Assembly: GCA_020698575.1 (NCBI GenBank)
Contig: CM036245.1
Span: 7,513,718-7,577,717 of the forward strand
Length of the DNA stretch: 64,000 nucleotides
Direction: 5' to 3'
Source of the DNA: Bostrychus sinensis
Taxonomy: Eukaryota > Chordata > Actinopteri > Gobiiformes > Eleotridae
Shown: positions 34,838-43,975 of the stretch, one piece after another
Layout of the letters: each line of letters starts with the position of its first letter
Position numbering within the stretch: position 1 is the first letter of the stretch
Position numbers and translations under genes: made by a program
The notes under the pieces: model-generated
The model's input: only the letters and a program-made list of their open reading frames with translations
Told to the model about the DNA's origin: nothing
Databases searched by the model: none

Positions 34838-34992
34838 TGCTTATTAATGTCTTCATTCAGGTCATGGTCATGTCCACTATGGGCCTTGGGCGGGGAAACA
34901 CCTGGACAGGGCCAGTTAGACACAGGGCTGACTGAGACACACACTGACAAACTAATTACTCTCATCAATTCACCGATACATGCATGTCTTTG
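34838..34992 (-). mobile_element. SINE type S1, tail part
   Basis: GGGCCTTGGGCGGGGAAACA, CAATTCACCGATACATGCA and TGTCTTTGGACACGTGGA are the inverted body of the fish SINE with CAAAGACATGCATG (compare 42165-42425). Confidence 0.65.
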
Positions 34993-35033
34993 GACACGTG
35001 GAAGCATATTGCTGTCAGGTGAGTAAAAATAAT

Positions 35034-35268
35034 TGTAAGGCACTGCTGCATGCACATATTGGCCTGTGTGGTAACCAGAGCATGGAGCTTTCTGCTTTTC
35101 TGATTGGACGATCGGAGATGCAGGGTTTTAGAACCAAAACAAAACAGCTGTCCCATTTTTATCAGTAAAACTAATATTTGATTTAAACATGTTTACCTTA
35201 TATCTTGGGACATGTGGGTCATTTTTATAAAGAAGAAAAAATATATATTACGCTCATAGCAGCTTTAA
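35034..35268 (+). mobile_element. inverted-repeat element, family E, copy 2
   Basis: Shares TTTCTGATTGGACGATCGG, GATGCAGGGTTTTAGAA and ATTTGATTTAAACATG with 9066-9355. Ends GCTCATAGCAGCTTTA. Confidence 0.65.
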
Positions 35269-36079
35269 TCTGTATCACATTTTAATGCAACATGTTTCTT
35301 GTTGTAACAAGAATTTTATCACATTTTCTTACAAGAAATCATGTTTATTTACATGATAAATATTTACTGTCTTGTAAAAACGTGAACAGTTTATATCTTA
35401 TAATGACATGAAACATTCATTATTATTAATGTAAAATGATCCTGTTAAAACAACAATATTTATCATGTAGAAACGTGATATGCCAGTATTGTAATAACGC
35501 AATAAATTAGAATCACATAAGACGTAGCCTTTTGGCTAATTCTGGCTTTTTCCTTCTTTCAAATAAATTAATCTAATCTGAAAAACGTAAAGCAGATTGA
35601 ATGTATTTTTACTGACCTGGCAGCACTACGCTTCTGTAGGTAACCAATCAGTTTTTAATACATAAAATATGAAATGTATAAGGGGAGTTTGAAGCAATTT
35701 TTATAATTTTAGCAACTAATTACATTAACAATCTGTATTACATTAAGTAAAATTCTGTATTCTCAGGTTGTGAATCTGGACCCAAAAGGGCCGTGTCAAG
35801 CAGGTTTTGGGGTAATATACTGGTATAATATAGTGTTTTGATGTATTCTGTGACACTCTGATGAGGTTATAAGATTAAGTTTTAAGATTGTGAAACATAT
35901 TATGTAAAAGTGGGTCCCATTAAAATGATAAAGGAATTTATGGGTCCTAAGATGACACCTGTTGAGAATAAAGTAACATAACTTTTCTGGCAACTTGCTG
36001 CTGAAGTTAATCCAAGCAAAAGCAGACATAAACGTGCCAAAAAAGATGCATGTCATCTCATCTCAGGCTTTTGGACTAA
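35269..36079. other. intergenic, A/T-rich, no gene
   Basis: 35330-35500 contains several CATGATAAATATTTACTG-like words. No complete element or exon. Confidence 0.3.
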
Positions 36080-36480
36080 GACGTTAAGTGCCTTTCGTGT
36101 ATTTAGCGCTATTATCTAAGGATGGCTCATGTATCCAGCTAATTGTCTGTCTTTAAATCCCTCCTGGTGAGACCCTGAAGTCCAACAGACCCCACTCAGA
36201 TCGTGACAAACGTCTGCTGCCATCACACCGAAGCATTAACCAGATTATGGTGTGAGTGGCCCAAACGGGATGGCTATACGGAGATTAGGGGAGTTACCGG
36301 GCACGTAGGCAGATTAAGTGTCTAATCCGAGAGACCCCCTGAAAGAAATCTGGGTTTATTTGTGAGACGAGCCACAAAACTCAAACTCAAGCCAAGTTCC
36401 GACAGCTGGGAGCGGAGACAGATCAGCGCCGTGATCCGCTCAGACCGTCTTTCTCAGGACTCACGCCTTAAAAGAATCAA
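36080..36480. promoter_or_regulatory. candidate conserved regulatory block
   Basis: A unique 400-bp block with balanced base composition between A/T-rich flanks, no reading frame and a high density of homeodomain-type words: ATTAACCAGATTATGG, GGAGATTAGGGGAG, GCAGATTAAGTGTCTAATCC. TAATCC/GGATTA is the bicoid-type site used by Pitx and Otx factors. Regulatory function is inference only. Confidence 0.3.
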
Positions 36481-36654
36481 TTTCATTAGACATTCATAAA
36501 AATAGCACACAATACAATCACTACACTATAATGGTTAGCCTGGGAGATAAGGTGAAAGAATAAAACCTAATTACTATTACAAAAAATATGTCCGCTACAG
36601 TACATTTTAGCATTGTATAAACATATTCTATACATAAACTGGCTTTCAAGAAAA

Positions 36655-36712
36655 TGTCTTTTGGCTGCTCCTTTTCTTTCAGGAGTTGCCACAGTGAATA
36701 AGTAAATATATG
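36655..36712 (-). mobile_element. SINE type S2 end fragment
   Basis: TCTTTTGGCTGCTCCTTTTC and AGGAGTTGCCACAGTGAA are the inverted 3' end of the S2 repeat. Confidence 0.6.
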
Positions 36713-37089
36713 AATAGTATAAACTGTATGAATTGCTACATTTATTTTGACATATTAAGGTGGTATATTGTTAATAGTAATGGACAGCACGTTTACTAAA
36801 AAATACTACACAGGAAATAAGAGAAGATAAGTGAGAAGGGAGGAGGGCTATGTAAGTTTTACCCAACCTACTACTTTTTTAACACTTTTATTATTATTTT
36901 TTTATGATGTTATATAACCAAGTTTGAAAAAAAAAGTCAGTCAATTATCTGAGCTTGAGATCTGCACATAAATTTGGGGCTATAGATTTTTGGCTCGGGG
37001 AATAAAGGTGGCACTTGAGAGACACATATTTAAACTGAGGTGTAATATTTGATTCCAATCTAAACTTTCATCTTCACATCCAAAAAGTA
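36713..37089. other. intergenic, A/T-rich, nothing recognised
   Basis: No exon, repeat family or structured element identified. Confidence 0.35.
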
Positions 37090-37650
37090 ACCCAGCCCCG
37101 TTTTCTTCACCTCTGCACCATCAGTAAAATCAAACCTGTCCTGACCCTATTTAGAAAAAGTCACCAATGCTCTAATTTTTCTTGACTACTGTAGCTCCCT
37201 CCTCTCCGATCTCGATAATAAATCCCTCTCTCGCCTCCGAACTTGTTTAAACCGCAACAGCTTGGCTTCTCACTGGTTTTAACAGACACCAACACAATAC
37301 CAGCCTTAGATCCTCAGGCAGGTCCCTGTTCTGAAGTCCAGACTCAAGACCAAGGGTGACCAAGCTTTTTCAGTCCAAGCCCGTCGACTCTGGAACGGCC
37401 TGCCTGAGGAGATAAGCCTGGAACCACCACTATCATCTTCTAAATCTCTTCATATCGACTGGCCTTTTTATAACTTATTTCTTGATTATGACTTCATTTA
37501 TTGCTCTATCTCAGACTGTTTCTAAATTTCTAAATGCCTGTGTATGTTCTTTGTTGATTTTGCAGTGTTATTTATTCAGTTTGCTGTTCGGCACTTTGTA
37601 AACCTTGTTTTTGAAAAGTGATATATACAGATAAATAAATATTTATTATT
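37090..37650 (+). mobile_element. decayed LINE 3' end (CR1/L2 type)
   Basis: Broken frames give ISRFDYCSSLLSDLD-like and FSVQARRLWNGLPEEISLEP, the usual end of a CR1/L2-type reverse transcriptase. They are followed by a UTR with CACTTTGTAAACCTTGTTTT and an A/T tail (GATAAATAAATATTTATTA). Several stops and frameshifts. Confidence 0.7.
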
Positions 37651-39054
37651 TGTTTATGTTCTGTTGTTATACCTGGTGTTCAGTGTTTAATAACTACTGG
37701 CATAATGTATGTTTTTTGGTCTTAAAATCACTCACCTTTCTCATATTTTTTTAAAAAGTTTTATGCCATGCCACCTCTGGAGCATGCACAGAGCACTTTG
37801 TCCAGCCTTAGCTCTAAGTATGTCAGCTCCACAATGAGACATTCAAAGTAGTATAAATTCTGGACGGCCTTCTGTTATCATCAGCCCTAAATTCAAACGC
37901 AGTGTGAAAAGAGCTTGTGACAAACACCTCCTGTCTCTGTTTCATTCAGGATTTAACTGCTCTTTCACCTCAGGACACACACCGCTCCCATTGTGTCCAA
38001 ATTAAACCACAGCTCAGAGCAACAATTAACCCACTCAATTGAACATAATCAGCATTAATCTCCAGTGAGGCGTGAACACAGCATCGTTATTAGATATTAA
38101 AGATTATAATGCTTCAATCTGGGATTTTAACAATAGAAATTATCACACGTATGGTGTCTGCCCTCCTTTTATTAAAAAAAAAATCACTAAAGCTTCTCTG
38201 TAGACCTATACTGTTACACCATAAGGTCACTTGAGGACACATGCAGCAGACAACGACATAACATAAGAGACACATAAGAGATTAAGAGTTTTAAATGATC
38301 GATCGTGGGTTTGAGTGCACGCCCTCAGTGTCAGGAACATTCGGACATGTTTTTTTTTTGTTGTTTTTTTGTCCAAGAGATTTATGAACAATATGGCATC
38401 TGTCAAAGTCTCGGCTGGTTCTCGAACGCCTCAGGGAAGGCATAGACCTGACCAAACTGCATCCTATAATACTAAAGAGGGTTTGAAGACTGAAACTCGA
38501 GGCAAGGTTTTTATATGTGGTAAGCAGAATATATGTAGGAAAATAAAATAGGAGCCATATTATACTTTTATTTATATTTTTAAACCAAACATATCTTGAA
38601 CTAACCTGGCTAAAACCAGATTGATATAACGTTAGCAAAACATTACATTATATCAGTCTGGAATGGCTCTCGCTGAAAATGTTTGAGAAGGCGCAGGACC
38701 TTCAGAAGAATACTTGGAGCTGATTGGATAAAGCCCCAGCTCTGTAGCTAAACAACAAACTGCTACGACAGTAAAACAACACACTAAAGACGCTGTTAGA
38801 AGATTTTTGCTGTTTTTTGTAAATGTAGAGCAGCATTCCTTAAGTTTTTCTGCATCACCATGTTGATAACAAGTATCACTAAAAGAGCTTGTTGTTGTCG
38901 GCAAACATAAAACCCGCCCACTCACAGCAGTACTGCCACACCATTGGCCCAGCCCGCCACCGGCTCAGACCTAAACGGATCAGCGGGAGGAATTCATGAA
39001 TTTGTGAACTCACAAATTTCATGACAATCCAGCAGCTGGGCAAGGTAAATCTAG
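37651..39054. other. intergenic; possible regulatory block 37860-38160
   Basis: 37860-38160 is unique, with clustered ATTAA/TTAAT words (CAACAATTAACCCACTCAAT; AATCAGCATTAATCTCC). 38680-39050 has repeat-like words (CATGAATTTGTGAACTCAC) but no defined ends. 38380-38520 on plus reads MASVKVSAGSRTPQGRHRPD and meets GTAAGC; I cannot support a gene. Confidence 0.3.
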
Positions 39055-39531
39055 AACAGCAGCAACCTTCAAAAACATTATGCAACTAAAAGAAAGCATT
39101 TTTAATATGTACTCTACTGGTGCCATAAAGAAAAAGGTGAAGAGACCAGCAGAGGGCGGCAGAGTGTTGTGGTCTTTTGAACATAATCAAAGAAAAAAAG
39201 CTTTTTTATGTCCTTAAACTTTCTGTATGTTGCCATTTTACTACAAAATGAAAAATGTCTGTGAGGAATCAGTGGAAACAGAGCTGTACACTGTTTTTGG
39301 ATAAATGAATGAGAGCAGACTGGATGTAGAGGAGCTTGTTGATTGGTCAGTGCTTCCTTGAGTGGGTGGAGGTTTGCAGGACGGAGCGTTCTGAGGCCTC
39401 AGAAATTCAGCACCAGAGAATACAGTCGTGAATGAAACAAAACACAACTCCTGGTATGTTTTTGATGAGGGAACAATGTTATAACAAGGTAGAAACCTCA
39501 GAAATGTCAATTTTGCAGAATATAACACCTT
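39055..39531 (-). mobile_element. inverted-repeat element, family A, copy 6
   Basis: CAGCAGAGGGCGGCAGAG, GATAAATGAATGAGAGCAGA, GATTGGTCAGTGCTTCC and GCAGAATATAACACCTTAAA. The GC-box segment is reduced (GAGTGGGTGGAGG). Confidence 0.75.
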
Positions 39532-40067
39532 AAAACTATTTTAGAAAGCACTGACACAGAGACTAAACAACAGCTTCAAATGAGTTATCTGCTCCACCTT
39601 TAAAGAGTTTTAAAATACCAACGTTTATAATTTGACTGTGGTTCAAAATGTAATGTAGAGCTTGCAAAAGACGATATAAGTCGATGGCAAGCAGCAAGAA
39701 GTACTTGATACTGAAATGCCACAGCTCTAATTGACCAGACAGTGCTTTAACCGTTGGACTCTGACGGTTGGTTTGTGTTTTTCTGTTTGTTTTTGTGTCA
39801 CGCTCTGAAACCGTCACATTCGACTGACTCTTCTCAGCTGTCAGTTCAACTCAGCCATTACAGGACCAGTATAATGGCATAATTACTGAAGGATACTTTT
39901 AGCTCCTATTCATTTCATATAAGTGTGAGTTTATTTGCAATATAAACGAGATAATTATTACTCGATTTTTACTATATAAAAGTAGTTATGAATAAGGAGA
40001 TTATACTATAGGCACATATTAATACCATCTTATAAAAAGGGGTTCTCAATAATGAGGCTAACAGGCT

Positions 40068-40215
40068 AACAGTAGCTCAGTCGGTAGAGCCATTCGCCCC
40101 CTAACTGGAAGGATGGTGGATCAATCCCCGCTACCAGCCTTGCTTAAACTGTCCTTGGGCAAGACATTTCACCCACCTTGCCTGTATGAATGTGTTTGTC
40201 TGTGTGTTTGGTTGT
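40068..40215 (+). mobile_element. tRNA-derived SINE, type S3
   Basis: Head AGTAGCTCAGTCGGTAGAGC (A box) and GTGGATCAATCCCCGCTAC (B box), then GTCCTTGGGCAAGACATTTC. The matching tail (TGTAAAGCGTCTTTGAGTGT, AAAAAAGCGCTATAAAAAT) lies at 40715-40790, so the copy may be split by later sequence. Confidence 0.75.
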
Positions 40216-40567
40216 GGACGGAGCGCTCTGTCCGTCCTCTGCAGTTCATTCTCTTGTACGTCGGTCTGTTTACCCAGAGCTTGCGGATACAGACAAATGG
40301 AGCAGTACATGCGCTGACTGTTGGGGGGCGCTAGTGAACACAGCTCACCTTTTTAAGGAGTGACGAGAGCAAGTTAATTACTGGTTAATTAACATACCAC
40401 ACGCAAAGACATAGAAAACGGTTGGAAGTATAAATGCTGTGACGCCAACAACGCTTAAAACTGATAGATCTATTTATGCATGAAATGGGAAAATAAATTA
40501 GTCTTTATTGTAAAGCGACAGTCTAGAAAAGTACTTTGACTGACTGATGAAAAGACTGAAAGAAGAA

Positions 40568-40568
40568 G

Positions 40569-40616
<48 letters not shown>
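40568..40616 (+). repeat. (ATT)n microsatellite, about 16 copies
   Basis: A nearly pure ATT run, followed by a short GCAGTAGTAGTAG stretch. Confidence 0.9.
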
Positions 40617-40617
<1 letters not shown>

Positions 40618-40863
40618 ATTATTATTAGCAGTAGTAGTAGTGAGCAACTTATTTACATTTAAGAAATATGTAATGATTGAAAGCCTCCCCATGATCCACT
40701 TTTTTTTTTTTTTGGTATGTAAAGCGTCTTTGAGTGTCCAAAAAAGCGCTATAAAAATTTGATGAATTATTATTATTAATTCTTATTATTACTTTTGGGC
40801 CGACGGTAGATCAATAGCCTTGTACAGTAACTCTTATATTGTTTGGAAAGTTGCAGTTTGACC

Positions 40864-40940
40864 TCAATTGACGAGAAGCCGTTCAGGGTTAATCCAGTTA
40901 ATCTGACAGCTCTCTGTGACGATCTCAACAGTTTTATAAT
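40864..40940 (-). other. possible further 3' exon downstream of brip1
   Basis: A good acceptor (GCGTTGTTCTGACAG) precedes 40940. In the phase-1 frame it opens YKTVEIVTESCQINWINPER, then LLVN and TGA at 40864-40866. In phase 0 it is open for about 50 codons (IIKLLRSSQRAVRLTGLTLN...). The sequence is unique in the window and looks conserved in style. The phase-1 frame does not join the last recognised exon directly; a missing exon would be needed. Confidence 0.22.
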
Positions 40941-41040
40941 CTGTCAGAACAACGCAGAGGTGACACGTACCCAGCTAACACACACACTAATGTATAGACG
41001 CTGCCCCCTGTTCAGATTTAGACTGTCCAGATTTATTTAA

Positions 41041-41701
41041 AAATATACAAATAAAACTAAAATAAACTAGAAACAAATTTAACTTGGCTCTTCCACTCAC
41101 TTCTGTGTTTTCCTCTGATTAGCGGCTCATGTTTAGGGAAAACTCATGTCACTTTGCACTATTGCCAGAATTGAGTGATATAGTGATATGTAATAAAATC
41201 TTTTTTATGAAATACACATGCACATGAATTTTGGGTATAAAAATGTCAATTAATTTCTCTAACTAATCTTAAATGAGTCTTTTTTTAGCATAGTATTGTT
41301 GCAGTTTCTATTTTTGATGCTAAAAGAAGTGTTACCTGTCACCTGTTTCCCAATTTATTGTCCAGCTTGGTTTTAGACTATGGTGGAGAAGATTAGCCTA
41401 TGGTGGGCCTCTAAATTCTTGTTAAATAATGGGAAATGCTACTTTGCATCGTCCTTTTTGGCTACATCGAGGCGTGGAGAAGGCATGATCTGAGGTGGGG
41501 GTACACCTTTCTACTCCAGGTGGGATCTGTAAAGAGGTAACTGCGTTGCAGGTGTGCGTATGCAGTGTTTTATAAATGTGAATATTTCTGGCGTACGCAC
41601 ATTTTAATAAGGATTCTATGCACAGTCTTAAAAATAAAACCCCTGGTCTGTGAGAAAAGACAAGTCCAAGTCCGAGCCCTCAAAATAATGATTTATTTAT
41701 T
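41041..41701. other. intergenic, nothing recognised
   Basis: A/T-rich. 41500-41600 has AGGTAACTGCGTTGCAGGTG but no exon. Confidence 0.35.
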
Positions 41702-42000
41702 TATTTAATTTCAGTGGAGTCACAAGTTGTTGCGCCCAGATTGTGGAATGAACTGCCACCGCACCTGCGCTCATTACATTGCATAAATACTTTTAAAAAA
41801 CAACTTAAGACCTTCTTTTTTACAGAAGCGTTTCAGGGTCATTAGACTAGGGCTGCTATGATTGACTGTATTTTGTTATAATGTGTTTATTCCACTGGTA
41901 TTTTATTATGAAGTTGTTTTATGCCTTTCATTGTGAAGCACTTTGTGACCATGTCTGGGAAAGGTGCTATAGAAATAAAGCTTACTTACTTACTTACAAG
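41702..42000 (+). mobile_element. LINE 3' end with (CTTA)n tail, well preserved
   Basis: An undamaged terminal reading frame VVAPRLWNELPPHLRSLHCI, NTFKKQLKTFFFTEAFQGH and stop: the C-terminus of a CR1/L2-type reverse transcriptase. The 3' UTR contains GAAGCACTTTGTGACCATG and ends GAAATAAAGCTTACTTACTT plus ACTTAC repeats. Confidence 0.82.
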
Positions 42001-42164
42001 TTTTAAGCCCAATGACTCAACTCAAGTCAGAACTAAAGGACTCCATCTCTGAGCAGTGTACTACTTTTCCTTTGTGTAGCAGGATTTGGGGAGTTGATAA
42101 AAATAGAGGAAACTTTTATTTTAGTATTGTTTTAGTCATTGTAAGGGACATTGTACAATATTTT

Positions 42165-42425
42165 GATCCTTGGGCCGACAACACACAAACTCTCTGGGTG
42201 GAGTCTGCATATCTAACCCGTGTTACTGTGGGTTCTCTCCAGCTTCCTTCCACCAAAGACATGCATGTGTTAAGAGAATCGGTGACTCTAAATTGCCCCT
42301 AGTGAATGAATTTGAGAGTGAATGGTTGTCTGTCTGTGTCAGCCCTGCGACTAACTGGCCCAAAATTACTGGGATAGGCTCCAGTACCCACAACTCCATA
42401 AGGAGAATAAGTGAGAGAAGATGAA
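42165..42425 (+). mobile_element. SINE type S1 body, 5' part missing
   Basis: CTCTGGGTGGAGTCTGCAT, CCAAAGACATGCATGTGTTA, TCGGTGACTCTAAATTGCCC, GTGAATGGTTGTCTGTCTG and GGGATAGGCTCCAGTACCC are words of a very common teleost repeat. Tail GATGAATGAAT. Confidence 0.78.
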
Positions 42426-42429
42426 TGAA

Positions 42430-43128
42430 TAAAATAATGAAACAGTCAGACTCCTACAGCGTGAAGACATTGATTTTGCTGTAATATGGTCCACTATTTA
42501 AAGGAAAAGTACTAGAAATGGAAGAAGCAAAATGTCCTGGGCTGCTCTTTGTAAATTAGCAAAAACAAGCCAATTACAAACGGTAGCCTTCTGTCCAAAC
42601 TGTGGCTGTTTGCAGATAAAGATCCAGAGCTCCACCCAAAAATCAAAATACCTAGATAATTCTTACAAACAGCCAAAACGCCATCACCTCCTGCGTCTGA
42701 CCTGAAATCGGCTTAGGTTTTTTTAATCTGGAAGTGGATCTGAGAGACTCTGAGCTGTGATACTATAGAGGAGGATTATAGAGGAGTGGGTATTGATTGA
42801 GTGGTGCAGCAGGTGTCCTCAGCAAAGTTAGAGGTAAAAAACAACAACATGGGGCGTCGGTGTCATAGCGTCACAAATGAACTGTATACATTCATAAAAG
42901 CCATGGTGGAGTAGCTAAACATAAGAAATAAAAACCTCAGCGGCACCATGTTTGTTGTGGTTGTTTTCTTCTGTCTTGGTAAAAACTTAGACTATTATCG
43001 ATCCCCTCCTACTGATTGTTTAACATAACACACACTGACTTAGAAAACAGTTGGAAGTATAAATGCTGTGGGGCCAACAACGCTTGGAACAAATGGATCT
43101 ATTTAAATATGAAATGGGAGCATTAACT
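42430..43128. other. intergenic, no gene recognised
   Basis: An acceptor-like CTCTATAGTATCACAG on minus near 42755 opens only 13 codons. The rest is unique. Confidence 0.3.
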
Positions 43129-43784
43129 AGGGGTGTAAATTGCCACTTTCATCACGACACAATATTATATCAATACAGTGGACTGGCGATACGATATCTG
43201 GCGATAATTCAGAGACTGCCACGATATGATCATGATATGATGCGATATAAGGGCCCCCGGTCAATATATCAATGGTATCTGCTTATTTAACCGAATATTT
43301 AATCTAAATAAAAAACTCTTGGTATATTTATTTTATTAGAATAAAACTGAACATTCAAATAAAATTCAGATTTTTTTATTAGTGTTTATAATCTTTTAAA
43401 TGGTCCAGGGTCAGTTAGAATAAAGTGAACATCTGAAGTTTATTCATGTTTATAAAGTTATAAATTATTCAGTTTTAGATGAATTAACTTTGAATCATAT
43501 TGCTCCAAACTTTAAAAACACAAGGAAACAAATGTTTGCGGACATTTCCCTCACTAATTACTTTACCATACTGTTTATTTATATTCTTTAAGGTTCAGGA
43601 GTGGAAGTAGAGAAAGGCGGTGCGTCGGTTTTAAAATAAAGCAAATCTCTAAACAAAAGCACAGCTTGTGTAATATTGTAAAAACGCATGCAATCTATTA
43701 ATATTTACATCTTGCATCGATACAATACGATCGTGAGTAATTATATCAATGTATTGATGCATATCAATGTGTTGTTACACCCCT
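43129..43784. mobile_element. AGGGGTGTAA element
   Basis: Inverted ends AGGGGTGTAAATTGCC and TTGTTACACCCCT. Internal GGCGATACGATATCTGGCG and GCATCGATACAATACGATCG. 656 bp, no coding capacity. It lies just past the 3' end of the last recognised brip1 exon and may be in its 3' UTR. Confidence 0.8.
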
Positions 43785-43921
43785 TGCCTTAACAATGGAT
43801 GGATGCAGAACAGTTGAGATGATACTAAGACAATGCTAGAAATTTTTGTAAATTTAATCAAAAGACGGTTGGTACGAAAACAATCTACATTAATGACAGC
43901 AAACTTAAGGTGCTTTTTAAT

Positions 43922-43975
43922 CTACTGAAAAAATGGAAAGAAGGCAAACTCAGGTGTGTTATAAAACTGGCCTAC
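43922..43975 (-). other. in-frame 51-nt intron-like segment and stop codon
   Basis: Positions 43925-43975 start GTAGGC and end in a pyrimidine-rich CCATTTTTTCAG, like an intron. They are exactly 17 codons long without a stop, and TAG follows at 43922-43924. The protein ends there whether or not the segment is removed. An intron of 51 nt would be unusually short for a vertebrate, so this may simply be the end of the last coding exon. Confidence 0.4.

Noticed and set aside
1..43000. tbx4 exons expected from human synteny
   Set aside because: No T-box sequence or long tail exon found; tbx4, if linked, lies outside the window.
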